DNA of 64,000 nt from Ornithinimicrobium laminariae (GTDB lineage: Bacteria > Actinomycetota > Actinomycetes > Actinomycetales > Dermatophilaceae). Below, one piece after another: positions 9,153 through 17,736 of this stretch. The stretch's first letter is position 1. Each line of letters begins with the position of its first letter. The stretch is taken from NCBI RefSeq assembly GCF_019457945.1, contig NZ_JAHZSU010000003.1, positions 620,001 to 684,000 on the forward strand. The letters are read 5' to 3'. The notes below the pieces were generated by a model that saw nothing but the letters and a program-made list of their open reading frames with translations, searched no databases and had not been told where the DNA came from. The translations under genes were made by a program, and so were the position numbers.

Positions 9153-9822
9153 CGGCCTTGTACCCGACCCCTCGGACCGTCAAGACGATCTGCGGGTTTT
9201 CAGGGTCCTTCTCGATCTTTGACCGCAGTCGCTGCACGTGGACATTCACCAAGCGGGTGTCCCCCGCGTGGCGGTAGCCCCACACCTGCTCCAACAGCGA
9301 CTCGCGGTCAAAGACTTGGGCTGGCTTGCTGGCCAACGCGACCAACAAATCAAACTCCAGTGGAGTCAGCGAAACCGGCTCACCGTCACGAGTCACCGAG
9401 TGACCAACCACGTCAATGACGAGGTCGCCAATGCGCAAGTCTTCGTCCTTGCGGTTTTCCAACCGACGAAGGCGAGCGCGGACACGAGCCATCAATTCCT
9501 GCGGCTTGAACGGCTTCATGATGTAGTCATCGGCCCCGGCTTCGAGTCCAGCGACCACATCCTGGGTGTCCGTTCGCGCCGTCAGCATGACGATCGGGAC
9601 GAGCGACTCCGCCCGCAACGCCCGGCATACCTCAACGCCGTTGGTTGTTGGCAGCATCACGTCAAGCAGCACCAAGTCGGGTTGGTATTCGCGAAACATG
9701 GTCAGGGCGCGCCCACCATCAGCGCAATGGGCTACGTCGAGTTCCTCTTTGCGCAGCACGATGCCGAGCATCTCTGCCAGCGCCTGGTCATCATCGACCA
9801 CGAGAACGCGCGGGTTCACCAT
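9142..9822 (-). CDS. mtrA: Response regulator MtrA
   Basis: A 226-residue OmpR/PhoB-type regulator. The receiver domain has acidic pocket VVDDD, phospho-acceptor D54 (LVLLDVMLP) and K103 (DDYIMKPF). The C-terminal winged helix ends LTVRGVGYKAG. MtrA controls cell wall hydrolases, dnaA and division genes in mycobacteria and development in Streptomyces. ATG is preceded by GGAG. It sits 27 bases after ahcY, which suggests read-through from ahcY; the tmk gene found between them in M. tuberculosis is absent. Confidence 0.96.
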   Translation of the reverse strand: MVNPRVLVVDDDQALAEMLGIVLRKEELDVAHCADGGRALTMFREYQPDLVLLDVMLPTTNGVEVCRALRAESLVPIVMLTARTDTQDVVAGLEAGADDYIMKPFKPQELMARVRARLRRLENRKDEDLRIGDLVIDVVGHSVTRDGEPVSLTPLEFDLLVALASKPAQVFDRESLLEQVWGYRHAGDTRLVNVHVQRLRSKIEKDPENPQIVLTVRGVGYKAGGS

Positions 9823-9849
9823 TTCACTCCAAAGTCTGAGCCGAAAGAA

Positions 9850-11307
9850 TCAGTAACGGTAGTGCTCCGGCTTGTAGGGTCCGGCAATGTCAAGACCAAG
9901 ATACTCCGCCTGCTCCTTGGTGAGCTCCGTTAGGTTGGCTCCCAGCGCGGCGAGGTGCATCCGAGCAACCTCTTCGTCCAGGTGCTTTGGCAGCACGTGG
10001 ACACCCAGTGGGTAGTCCTCCGGCTTCGTGAACAACTCGATCTGCGCCAACGTCTGGTTGGCAAACGAGTTGGACATCACGAAACTGGGGTGGCCGGTGG
10101 CGTTACCCAAGTTCAGCAGTCGTCCTTCGGACAACACGATGATGGAACGCTCGCTGCGGCCGCTGTCGTCGGCGGGCAGCACCCACTCGTGCACCTGCGG
10201 CTTGATCTCAACACGCTCGACGCCGGGGACCTTAGCCAGGCCGGCCATGTCGATCTCGTTGTCGAAGTGGCCGATATTGCCGACGATCGCCTTGTTCTTC
10301 ATGGCGGTCATGTGCTCGGCCGTGATGACGTTCATGCAACCGGTCGTGGTGACAAAGAAGTCTGCGGTGTCGAGCATGTCTTCCAACTTCACCACCTGGA
10401 AGCCCTCCATTGCGGCCTGAAGCGCACAAATGGGGTCGACCTCAGTGACCACCACGCGGGCGCCCTGGCCGGCCATCGCTTCGGCGCAACCCTTGCCGAC
10501 ATCGCCATATCCGCAGATAACGACGGTCTTGCCGCCGATGAGGGTGTCGGTGGCTCGGTTGATGCCGTCAATCAGGCTGTGGCGGGTGCCGTACTTGTTG
10601 TCGAACTTCGACTTGGTGACGCTGTCGTTGACGTTGATCGCGGGGAACAGCAACTGACCCTGCTCGTGCAACTGGTAGAGGCGGTGCACCCCAGTGGTGG
10701 TTTCTTCGGTGACGCCCAGAAGCGCATCGGCAACCTGAGTCCACTTCTGCGGGTCGGTGGCGAGGGTGTCGCGGACCGTCGCCAAGATGACCTTGTATTC
10801 CTCGGCGTCGTCTTCAGCAGCCGAGGGAACGACACCAGCGGCTTCCCACTCCTTGCCCTTGTGGACCAGCAAGGTCGCGTCGCCACCGTCATCCAAGATC
10901 ATGTTGGCCGGACCCTGTGCTTCAGGCCAGGTGAGGATCTGCGTGGTGCACCACCAGTACTCCTCCAAGGTCTCGCCCTTCCAGGCGAAGACCGGGACAC
11001 CCTGCAAATCGTCCGGCGTCCCGTTGGGGCCGACCACCATGGCTGCGGCTGCCTCGTCCTGGGTGGAGAAGATGTTGCACGAAGCCCAACGCACCTCAGC
11101 GCCCAGCGCCGTCAGCGTCTCAATCAGCACAGCAGTCTGCACGGTCATGTGCAATGAACCAGCGATGCGCGCACCGGCCAATGGCTTGGAGTCGCCGTAT
11201 TGCTCGCGCAACTGCATCAGACCAGGCATTTCGTGCTCGGCGAGGCGAATCTGGTGGCGCCCGGCCGGAGCCAAGGAGAGGTCTGCAACCTTGTAGTCAA
11301 ACGACAT
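9850..11307 (-). CDS. ahcY: S-adenosylhomocysteine hydrolase
   Basis: A 485-residue NAD-dependent enzyme that converts S-adenosyl-homocysteine to homocysteine and adenosine in the methyl cycle. [13 protein letters not shown] lines the substrate site. GYGDVGKG (266-273) is the NAD-binding loop. The C-terminus YKPEHYRY is characteristic. It carries the internal insertion around residues 150-190 ([16 protein letters not shown]) seen in actinobacterial SahH. An AAGGA lies 7 bases before the ATG. First gene of the mtrAB-lpqB-comF direction; cytoplasmic. Confidence 0.97.
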   Translation of the reverse strand: MSFDYKVADLSLAPAGRHQIRLAEHEMPGLMQLREQYGDSKPLAGARIAGSLHMTVQTAVLIETLTALGAEVRWASCNIFSTQDEAAAAMVVGPNGTPDDLQGVPVFAWKGETLEEYWWCTTQILTWPEAQGPANMILDDGGDATLLVHKGKEWEAAGVVPSAAEDDAEEYKVILATVRDTLATDPQKWTQVADALLGVTEETTTGVHRLYQLHEQGQLLFPAINVNDSVTKSKFDNKYGTRHSLIDGINRATDTLIGGKTVVICGYGDVGKGCAEAMAGQGARVVVTEVDPICALQAAMEGFQVVKLEDMLDTADFFVTTTGCMNVITAEHMTAMKNKAIVGNIGHFDNEIDMAGLAKVPGVERVEIKPQVHEWVLPADDSGRSERSIIVLSEGRLLNLGNATGHPSFVMSNSFANQTLAQIELFTKPEDYPLGVHVLPKHLDEEVARMHLAALGANLTELTKEQAEYLGLDIAGPYKPEHYRY

Positions 11308-11350
11308 GAAGAATCCTTGCTTGAGTCATCGTGCGGGTCGGGGTTAGCGA

Positions 11351-12739
11351 TTAGTGAGCGTCGAACTCCAGCCCCAACAGGGCATTCTCCACTACTTCGC
11401 TGAGTGCGGGGTGAATCCAGTATTGGCCACGAGCCAGCTCGTCAACAGGCTGGTCGAAGCTCATGGCCTGCAACAGCGGCTGGATCAGCGTTGAGGAGTG
11501 CGGGCCCATCAGGTGAGCGCCCAGCAGCCTGCGGGTCTTTTTGTCGGCGATCAACTTCATAAAGCTGGTGGTGTCTTCCATCGCCCAGCCGTAAGCGGTG
11601 TCACCAAACTTTTGCACCTTGACGGTCACGTCAGGTGAGGTCCGACGGGCTTGTGCCTCGGTCAAACCGACGGCCGCGATCTGTGGGTGCGTGAAGACGG
11701 CCGCAGGCACGGCGAAGTGGTCAAACTTCTTCAGGACATCAGGGTGGGTCAGGTTATGAGCCACCGCACGCGCCTCGTTGTTGGCAACGTGCTTCAACTG
11801 ATACTCCGAAGAAGCATCGCCAAGCGACCAGACCCCAGCCACGTTCGTCCGGCCAAACTGGTCAACCTGGACTCGGCCGTCATTGTGCGTCTTGATGCCG
11901 GCTGCGTCGAGGCCCAAGTTTTCGGTGTTGGGAGCACGGCCCGTGGCGACGAGTAGCACGTCAGCCTCAATGGAGGCTCCCCCATTGAGTTGCACGGCCA
12001 CTCCGTTGTCGGTCATTTCGGCACCGGTGCAGACTGAGCCGAGTCGCACGTCCCAGGCATCCATCGCGACCTCGGTGAAGGCCTCGCTGACCTCTTCGTC
12101 CAACTGGCGCAAGAGTCGCTCGCCGCGGTTGACGACGGTGACCTTCACACCAAGCGCCGAAAACACGTGGGCAAACTCGGAAGCGATGTAGCCGCCGCCC
12201 AAGATGATCATTGACTTGGGCAGTGTCTCCATCCGCATCACCGTATCGGATGTTTCGTAGTCGACACCGGAGGCGGTGATGGCGTCGGGGACGACGGCAT
12301 ACGCGCCTGTGGCGATGACGACCTGGTCGCCACTGATGGTGGCGCTCTCACCGTCTGGCAGGCCAGTGACCTCAAGGGTGCGCTCCCCCACGAAGGAGGC
12401 ATGCCCGAGGTATGCGGTGGTGCCGGGGCCGTTTTGGCGGTAGTCCTTGCCGCCCTCAGAAATGGGGTCGATGCGGCCGAAGATGCGATCGCGGATATCG
12501 CTCCAGCGAACGTTGTCCAGCGTGGCATCGATGCCATATTTACCAGCGTTGCGGATCGAGGTAGCGACCTCAGCGGCGTAGACGTACATCTTGGTGGGGA
12601 TGCATCCAACATTGAGGCAGGTGCCGCCAAAGAGGCCCTTTTCAACGATGGCGACCTTCTTGCCTTCGAAGTCGGGGGTGACCAGCGAGTTGCCGGAGCC
12701 ACTGCCGATGATGATCAGGTCGTAGTGCGAAGTAGTCAC
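11351..12739 (-). CDS. mtr: Mycothione reductase
   Basis: A 462-residue pyridine nucleotide-disulfide oxidoreductase that reduces mycothiol disulfide with NADPH, keeping the actinobacterial thiol buffer reduced. FAD motif IIIGSGSGNS; redox pair C41/C46 in GGTCLNVGCIPTK; second nucleotide fold IILGGGYIASEFAHVFSALG; C-terminal catalytic H443/E448 in YWIHPALSE. GGTCLNVGCIPTKM and the WAMEDT motif match mycobacterial Mtr rather than lipoamide dehydrogenase. Start GTG at 12739 chosen from homologue length and a TACTCT box 8 bases upstream; the longer open frame upstream has cysteine-rich, non-homologous residues. Confidence 0.93.
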   Translation of the reverse strand: MTTSHYDLIIIGSGSGNSLVTPDFEGKKVAIVEKGLFGGTCLNVGCIPTKMYVYAAEVATSIRNAGKYGIDATLDNVRWSDIRDRIFGRIDPISEGGKDYRQNGPGTTAYLGHASFVGERTLEVTGLPDGESATISGDQVVIATGAYAVVPDAITASGVDYETSDTVMRMETLPKSMIILGGGYIASEFAHVFSALGVKVTVVNRGERLLRQLDEEVSEAFTEVAMDAWDVRLGSVCTGAEMTDNGVAVQLNGGASIEADVLLVATGRAPNTENLGLDAAGIKTHNDGRVQVDQFGRTNVAGVWSLGDASSEYQLKHVANNEARAVAHNLTHPDVLKKFDHFAVPAAVFTHPQIAAVGLTEAQARRTSPDVTVKVQKFGDTAYGWAMEDTTSFMKLIADKKTRRLLGAHLMGPHSSTLIQPLLQAMSFDQPVDELARGQYWIHPALSEVVENALLGLEFDAH

Positions 12740-12747
12740 GTGTGTCA

Positions 12748-12753
12748 AGAGTA
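12748..12753 (-). promoter_or_regulatory. Leaderless -10 box, mtr
   Basis: TACTCT on the minus strand ends 8 bases before the GTG at 12739; no Shine-Dalgarno is visible. Confidence 0.4.
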
Positions 12754-12787
12754 CCCGCACGTGCTCAGAAGCGCCTGGGCACCCCGC

Positions 12788-12793
12788 TAGGGT
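12788..12793 (+). promoter_or_regulatory. -10 box TAGGGT, beta-lactamase-like gene
   Basis: TAGGGT, the same hexamer used before the genes at 17328, 54449 and 58938. Here it would give a leader of about 27 bases with an AAAGGGG Shine-Dalgarno. Confidence 0.4.
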
Positions 12794-12826
12794 TGGGCCA
12801 CACGTCAAACAAAGGGGAAAACTGGG

Positions 12827-13960
12827 ATGACGAAGAATCTTGTGATGACGGCGGCGCTGGCACTCACATTGGGGACCGCAGCGTGCAGCACAGACAGCAC
12901 AGACAGCACAGATGCAGCCGTATCCACCAGCACTCAGGACACGGTCCAAGAGCGGGCCGACGCAGCAAGCGAGACCGCGCACGGCCTCGGGAGCGAGATC
13001 GCCTCACAGGTCGTCGAGTTTGTGGCCGATGAGGACGGGGGTGCCGCCGTCTACGTGATGCATGAGGGCGTTGACCACCAGATCGCCGCCGGTGCTGCCA
13101 ACGACGCTGGGGATCCGCTTAAACCCGACCAAGCTTTCCGGGTGGGCAGCATCTCTAAGTCGTTTGTCTCGGTGATGGTCCTGCAGATGGTCGATGAAGG
13201 AAGCGTTGCGCTCGATGAGCCACTCAGCACCTATTTGCCTGAGACCACGGTGGGAGCAGACACCACCATCCGAGACTTGTTGTCGCACCGCAGCGGCCTT
13301 CCGAACTACACCGATCAGGCACTTTTCTTTGTCCAGGTGGCGAGTGACCCCTCACACGAATACATGCCTGATGAAATTCTTGCTGACGTCGCAGATGCGG
13401 AGCCTGGGCCAGTGGGCGAGTACGCCTACTCCAACACGAACTATGTGCTGCTAGGCCAACTCGTCGAAGCGATCGACGAAACCGATCTCAACAGCGCGCT
13501 CGCCGCGCGGGTGACCGAGCCTCTGGGTTTGAGCGAGACGTTCTTTGAGACGGCCCAGACCGAGACGCCCGACAACCTCGTTGGTGGTTGGTCCGGATTT
13601 TTCCTCGGTGGGGACCCCACTGAGGAGTTTCTATCGGTGGCTTCTAGCTCATGGGCAGCCGGTGCGTTGATCTCCACGCCACAAGACCTTGCCGTCTTTT
13701 TGGAGAGTCTCTTTGCCGATGAGTTGATCTCTGCCGAGATGCTGACGGAGATGACCAGTGACGAGACCTATGGCTTCGGCATCCTGCCAGTGGTGTTTTC
13801 AGCGGATTCCACTGGGCTTGGCCATGGCGGCGCCGTCCCTGGCTATCTGAGTTTCATGGCGATCGCGCCCCAGACCGGGGACATCGTCGTTGCGCTGACC
13901 AACAACGACTCACTCAACGCCGACCAACTAGCCGCTGAGATCATGCCGCTGCTGGAGTGA
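12827..13960 (+). CDS. Serine beta-lactamase-like lipoprotein (class C / DD-peptidase fold)
   Basis: A 377-residue exported serine hydrolase. The lipobox LGTAAC places the lipidated cysteine at residue 20, followed by a threonine/serine/aspartate linker made of a short tandem repeat. Catalytic motifs of the family are present: S108-I-S-K111, Y201-S-N203 and H333-G-G335. Family members act as DD-carboxypeptidases, esterases or beta-lactamases; the sequence does not decide between them. Divergent from mtr and convergent with the SIS gene, only five bases from it. Confidence 0.85.
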   Translation: MTKNLVMTAALALTLGTAACSTDSTDSTDAAVSTSTQDTVQERADAASETAHGLGSEIASQVVEFVADEDGGAAVYVMHEGVDHQIAAGAANDAGDPLKPDQAFRVGSISKSFVSVMVLQMVDEGSVALDEPLSTYLPETTVGADTTIRDLLSHRSGLPNYTDQALFFVQVASDPSHEYMPDEILADVADAEPGPVGEYAYSNTNYVLLGQLVEAIDETDLNSALAARVTEPLGLSETFFETAQTETPDNLVGGWSGFFLGGDPTEEFLSVASSSWAAGALISTPQDLAVFLESLFADELISAEMLTEMTSDETYGFGILPVVFSADSTGLGHGGAVPGYLSFMAIAPQTGDIVVALTNNDSLNADQLAAEIMPLLE

Positions 13961-13965
13961 GCGCG

Positions 13966-15249
13966 TCAGCGAGTTCGGTCTCGCAGCTCGGCCACGTGGG
14001 TCGACACCGACGGGTCTAGCCCTAAGCCCAGCGCGAGGTAGGTCGACATGAAGTCAACGGTGGCGACATGGTCGGCCAACCGAACGATAGCCGCGCCAGG
14101 CTGGGGTTGGCTGTGCACGACTTTCACCCCGGCCTTGCGGGCCGTCTCCAGGACCGCGTCCGTCAGGGCCTCGCGTTGGTCAGATTCGAGCGACGGCTGC
14201 TCGGCTGGCGCATCGCGCAACATGAGCAGACCCAAGGGTGGCGTGCCTGGCCCATCCAGGTAAGGATCAGCGAATGGGTCAGCCGCGCCCCGCGGGCCGT
14301 TCTGCCGCTCGGCAAGGTCGCCTTCTGGCTCGGCGAAGTGGTGCGGCTCCCAGCTGCTGGTGTCGATATCGGCAAGACGGATCCGCGAGTCGTCGTATGT
14401 GCCGGGGCGACGCCCGCCGATGGCGGTATACGGGCCGTCAAAGCATGCCACGATCTGGCTGGCGGCATCGGGCAATTCACCAAAGTTCGCAGGTATGCGG
14501 GCGGTCCGGGCCAGCATCGAACTCGCCCGGGAAGCGGCGACTCCGCCCATCGGCCCATCCCCCAGCACGACGGGAACCGTCTCCGCGAGTTGGACGGCCA
14601 ACAATTTGGCCGGATTCATAAAGGTCTCTGACGTGGGACGGAACACCTCTGCCCGTTCATCGAGGCGATCAGCCACCTCGCCAATCGTTTCGGCGCTGCA
14701 GTCAAGCAGCCCCATCATGTCGGCGCCCACCAGCACCGGGACCAACAAACTCCACAGCGAGGTGCGGCTGTTGGTGCGGCCGCGCCCGACCGGAACGTGA
14801 ATACCGCGAGCTCTGGCGGTGACCTCGGCCAACGGCGAGTCTGCTGCACCGACGGTGAACAAACTAGCGCCCCGGCGGGCCGCCTCATGCGCGACGGCCA
14901 GCGGGCCAGGAGCCCGGCCAGACAGCGACACCGCGATCACGAGATCCAGGGGGCCAACCCAACCGGGCAACGGCACATTACGACGAATGTGCACCGGCAC
15001 CGGTGACGACGGCTCAGCCAGCAACTCCAGCACATCAGCGACCAAGGCAGACCCGCCCAACGCAGCCACCAGCACTGAGCGTGGACGGTCGTCACTGGTC
15101 AGACGTTCAACGCCAGCCTCATGCGCCAGCACGAGCGCTTCACGGGCTTGGGCACCAGCCGTTGCTAGCGCCCGCAGCGTTGCTTGGGAGTCTTTGCGCG
15201 CTAACTCCTCTGGGTCATCCAGCAACGCGTCGTCAATAAATGGGGCCAC
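13966..15249 (-). CDS. SIS-domain phosphoglucose/phosphomannose isomerase-like protein
   Basis: A 427-residue protein matching the actinobacterial bifunctional phosphoglucose/phosphomannose isomerase group (M. tuberculosis Rv3256c position). Two SIS-type halves are recognisable: the first around SVLVAALGGSALVADVLELL and LVIAVSLSGRAPGPL, the second around VPVVLGDGPMGGVAASRASS. GTG start with GGGAGAG upstream. It lies 10 bases after the Trm112-like gene and belongs to the manB operon, which fits mannose-6-phosphate supply for GDP-mannose and envelope glycans. The active-site histidine/glutamate pattern was not checked in detail. Confidence 0.8.
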   Translation of the reverse strand: MAPFIDDALLDDPEELARKDSQATLRALATAGAQAREALVLAHEAGVERLTSDDRPRSVLVAALGGSALVADVLELLAEPSSPVPVHIRRNVPLPGWVGPLDLVIAVSLSGRAPGPLAVAHEAARRGASLFTVGAADSPLAEVTARARGIHVPVGRGRTNSRTSLWSLLVPVLVGADMMGLLDCSAETIGEVADRLDERAEVFRPTSETFMNPAKLLAVQLAETVPVVLGDGPMGGVAASRASSMLARTARIPANFGELPDAASQIVACFDGPYTAIGGRRPGTYDDSRIRLADIDTSSWEPHHFAEPEGDLAERQNGPRGAADPFADPYLDGPGTPPLGLLMLRDAPAEQPSLESDQREALTDAVLETARKAGVKVVHSQPQPGAAIVRLADHVATVDFMSTYLALGLGLDPSVSTHVAELRDRTR

Positions 15250-15259
15250 AACACTCTCC

Positions 15260-15466
15260 CTAGCGAGCTGAAATGGTGCTTTCGTCGGCCAACATCACCG
15301 GGATGCCGTCGCGCACCGGATAAGACCGTCGTTGCCCTTCGGCGGGGCAATCTTGCTCGCAGACCAAGATTGCCTCACCGGCGTCGTTGGTGTCGTCAAG
15401 AAGTTTGTGCTGCCCCACGGGGCACCGAAGAATGTCGCGGACCCAAGGATCAATTTGAGAAGTCAC
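15260..15466 (-). CDS. Trm112-family small zinc-binding protein
   Basis: A 68-residue Trm112/YcaR-type protein with metal-binding cysteines in LRCPVGQHKL and VCEQDC and the ending YPVRDGIPVMLADEST. Bacterial members are small accessory proteins, often next to methyltransferases or envelope sugar genes; no enzymatic role can be assigned. Its GTG start overlaps the manB stop by four bases (GTGA), indicating coupling in the manB-SIS operon. Confidence 0.85.
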   Translation of the reverse strand: MTSQIDPWVRDILRCPVGQHKLLDDTNDAGEAILVCEQDCPAEGQRRSYPVRDGIPVMLADESTISAR

Positions 15467-16896
15467 GAGGACACCGTACCCATTCGAATAACCTGCAGAA
15501 TCTCGTCCCGGACCTGCTCCATCGTTGCCGTGTCCGCAGCCTCAACATTCAGCCGGACGAATGGCTCGGTGTTGCTTGGTCGCACCGATGCCCACCACAC
15601 GGTCGCGCCGGGTGCCGAATCAACAATCAAGCCGTCGAAGTTTTCCCCTTCAAGGCCCGCTTCGGCAGCCCAGTCGGTAACCCGCGCTAACGTCTCGCTG
15701 ACATCGGCGACGCCAGAGTTGATCTCTCCTGAGGCTTCGTACTTGTCGTACCGAGCGAGCAGGGCGGACAGCGGCTCAGACGAGGCTGCTAGGGCAGCCA
15801 GCACGTGCATACCGGCCAGCATGCCGGTGTCGGCGAACCAGAAGTCTCGGAAGTAATAGTGCCCGGAGTGCTCGCCACCAAAAATGGCATTGTGCTGCGC
15901 CATCTCGGCCTTGATGTAGGAGTGACCAACGCGCGTTCGCACGGGTCGAGCACCAGCAGTAAGAATGGTTTCGGGCACTGAGCGCGAAGAAATCAGGTTG
16001 TGCACCACAGCAACCTCGCTGGCCGGAGTGCCCGCAGCGACGGCGCGCGCGATCTCGCGGTCGGCCACCAGGGCAGTGATGGTGCTGGCGCTGACGACTT
16101 CGCCGCGCTCGTCAATCACGAAGCATCGGTCGGCGTCACCATCAAAGGCTAGGCCCGCGTCGGCGGAGTGCTCGAGCACAGCCTTTTGCAGGTCGACGAC
16201 GTTGGCTGGGTCCAGCGGGTTTGCCTCGTGGTTGGGAAAAGTGCCATCCAACTCGAAATACAGCGGGATCACTTCGACCGGCAAGTCTTCACCCAGCACG
16301 TGCGGCACGGTGTGACCTGCCATGCCATTGCCGGCGTCGACGACGACACGCAACGGTCGGCCGCCGCGCAGGTCCACAAGCGAGTGCAGGTGAGCAGCGT
16401 AGTCGCCCATGACGTCGGTATGCCGGAGCGTCCCCTTGTCGCCGCTGGTTGGCAGGGAGTGCATTGAGCCACGCTCAAGCAGCCATTGGGCCAGGTCGCG
16501 CACTTCGGCCAGGCCAGTGTCGAGGGACACCGGTCGGGCTCCGGGCCTGCACAGTTTGATGCCGTTGTAGGCGGCGGGGTTGTGGCTGGCGGTGAACATC
16601 GCTCCTGCCAAATCCATCGACCCGCTAGCGAAGTACAGGCCATCGGTCGATGTCAGGCCAATCATCGTGACGTCGACGCCCTGGTCCGCGGCACCCGCGG
16701 CGAAAGCCTCACTGAGCAATGGCGACGACTCGCGCATGTCATGGCCGACCACCATGGACTTAGCGCCTTCAGGCAAAACCACAACTTGAGCGAAAGCGGC
16801 CCCCAGTGCTGCACTAACGGTTTCGTTGAGTTGCTCGGGATACAGCCCACGGACGTCGTAAGCCTTGATGAAATCAGCCAGCTGCGGAGTCGACAT
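15463..16896 (-). CDS. manB: Phosphomannomutase/phosphoglucomutase
   Basis: A 477-residue alpha-D-phosphohexomutase converting mannose-6-phosphate to mannose-1-phosphate (and probably glucose phosphates). The phosphoserine is S104 in FTASHNPAAYNGIK. The metal loop is DGDADRCF, the sugar-specificity loop GGEHSGHYYFRD, and the phosphate-binding loop RPSNTEP. The ATG at 16896 gives the family N-terminus (STPQLADFIKAYDVRGLYP). It lies 10 bases past the DUF3499 stop, forming DUF3499-manB-trm112-SIS. Product feeds GDP-mannose and cell envelope mannosylation. Confidence 0.94.
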   Translation of the reverse strand: MSTPQLADFIKAYDVRGLYPEQLNETVSAALGAAFAQVVVLPEGAKSMVVGHDMRESSPLLSEAFAAGAADQGVDVTMIGLTSTDGLYFASGSMDLAGAMFTASHNPAAYNGIKLCRPGARPVSLDTGLAEVRDLAQWLLERGSMHSLPTSGDKGTLRHTDVMGDYAAHLHSLVDLRGGRPLRVVVDAGNGMAGHTVPHVLGEDLPVEVIPLYFELDGTFPNHEANPLDPANVVDLQKAVLEHSADAGLAFDGDADRCFVIDERGEVVSASTITALVADREIARAVAAGTPASEVAVVHNLISSRSVPETILTAGARPVRTRVGHSYIKAEMAQHNAIFGGEHSGHYYFRDFWFADTGMLAGMHVLAALAASSEPLSALLARYDKYEASGEINSGVADVSETLARVTDWAAEAGLEGENFDGLIVDSAPGATVWWASVRPSNTEPFVRLNVEAADTATMEQVRDEILQVIRMGTVSS

Positions 16897-16906
16897 ACCC
16901 CGGAGT

Positions 16907-17260
16907 CTAGTTGTCGCGCAGGATGCGTAGGTGCCCGCGGCGGGGCCCATCGGTTGGCGGCATCGGCTCAGACTCCTGAACAGCCGCTGGCCGGTCGCGC
17001 CGCTCCCGGACAGCCTCAGCTAAGGCGACCAGGTCATCTGCCGGTGGTGCAGCGCCCTCTGGTGCTTCAATCCGGACGATGTCCCAGCCACGGGGGGCGG
17101 TAAGGCGCCCCGCGTGGATAGTGCAGAGGTCGTATGAGTGGGGCTCGGCATAAGTGGCCAACGGACCCAGGACAGCAGTTTGCTCGGCATACACGTAGGT
17201 CAGCGTGGCGACAGCCGGGTGCCCGCAGGCGGTCCGGGAACACTGGCGAGAGATCGTCAC
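16907..17260 (-). CDS. DUF3499 family protein
   Basis: A 117-residue protein of the actinobacterial DUF3499 family (Rv3258c position), function unknown. It has a zinc-ribbon-like N-terminus (RQCSRTACGHPAVATLTYVY and SYDLCTIHAGRL), a conserved PRGWDIVR block and a low-complexity tail. The GTG at 17260 gives the family N-terminus and has TAGAGT 8 bases upstream; GGGGGA also lies there. Divergent from the Rv3259-like gene with 67 bases between starts. Confidence 0.85.
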   Translation of the reverse strand: MTISRQCSRTACGHPAVATLTYVYAEQTAVLGPLATYAEPHSYDLCTIHAGRLTAPRGWDIVRIEAPEGAAPPADDLVALAEAVRERRDRPAAVQESEPMPPTDGPRRGHLRILRDN

Positions 17261-17268
17261 GATCCCCC

Positions 17269-17274
17269 ACTCTA
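17269..17274 (-). promoter_or_regulatory. Possible leaderless -10 box, DUF3499 gene
   Basis: TAGAGT on the minus strand, 8 bases before the GTG at 17260. A GGGGGA stretch in between could instead act as a close Shine-Dalgarno. Confidence 0.35.
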
Positions 17275-17314
17275 GATCCCTTGGACCGCATCGCCGACCC
17301 ACCACGCCGCAGCG

Positions 17315-17320
17315 TAGGGT
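17315..17320 (+). promoter_or_regulatory. Leaderless -10 box, Rv3259-like gene
   Basis: TAGGGT followed by seven bases and the ATG at 17328. This supports that ATG over later in-frame ones. Confidence 0.5.
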
Positions 17321-17327
17321 TTGGTCT

Positions 17328-17720
17328 ATGCAAGGGCACCAGCGAGACCGTCGCGGCAGGGGCATGAGGGGGCCTCTGGCCTGGCCTCCTGTGCCCTCCA
17401 TGGTTTCTCGCTCGCGACGTTTCGACGAAACCGTCCTCGACGCGATTCATCGGGTAGCCCACCGGGCTCCCAAAGATGTCGTCCTGCCCGAGATCGCCGT
17501 TGAAGATGTTCCCCCATCAGACCCGGCGCCATGGGAAGACTCGGTGCCGTTGGGGCGGCTCTTTCCAGCTCAGGGGCATAACCAGGCTCGGCTCGTGATC
17601 TATCGCCGACCGGTGGAAGCAGCAGCCCGTTCCTGGCCCGAGACCGAGGCCGTCGTCTTGCACGTGGTCGCCGAGCAGATTGCTCAGATGGCTGGCATCG
17701 ACCCAGAAGACCTGCTGTAA
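17328..17720 (+). CDS. Metallopeptidase-family protein lacking HExxH (Rv3259-like)
   Basis: A 130-residue protein aligned by eye with the small zincin-like metallopeptidase family (PF06262) found beside DUF3499 in actinobacteria. The conserved RGRGMRGPL start and the core RLVIYRRPVEAAAR are present. At the expected zinc motif it reads VVAEQIAQMAGIDPEDL, so both metal histidines of HExxH are missing; I would not expect proteolysis. The start ATG at 17328 retains the RRGRG motif and has a leaderless promoter. Function unknown. Confidence 0.75.
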   Translation: MQGHQRDRRGRGMRGPLAWPPVPSMVSRSRRFDETVLDAIHRVAHRAPKDVVLPEIAVEDVPPSDPAPWEDSVPLGRLFPAQGHNQARLVIYRRPVEAAARSWPETEAVVLHVVAEQIAQMAGIDPEDLL

Positions 17721-17736
17721 AGCACGTTAGGTCAGA

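Noticed and set aside
9955..11157. 400-codon open frame antisense to ahcY
   Set aside because: Shadow of a strongly conserved gene; the translated sequence shows no domain and mirrors codon bias of ahcY.
11308..11350. Possible SAH riboswitch upstream of ahcY
   Set aside because: Only 43 bases separate ahcY from mtr, with a plain AAGGA Shine-Dalgarno and no room for the riboswitch fold.
12890..12913. ACAGACAGC tandem repeat in the beta-lactamase-like lipoprotein
   Set aside because: Two and a half nine-base copies encoding a Ser/Thr/Asp linker after the lipobox; too short to treat as a functional repeat.
12740..12982. N-terminal extension of mycothione reductase
   Set aside because: Overlaps the divergent lipoprotein gene, is cysteine-rich and unlike homologues; the GTG at 12739 fits the family length.
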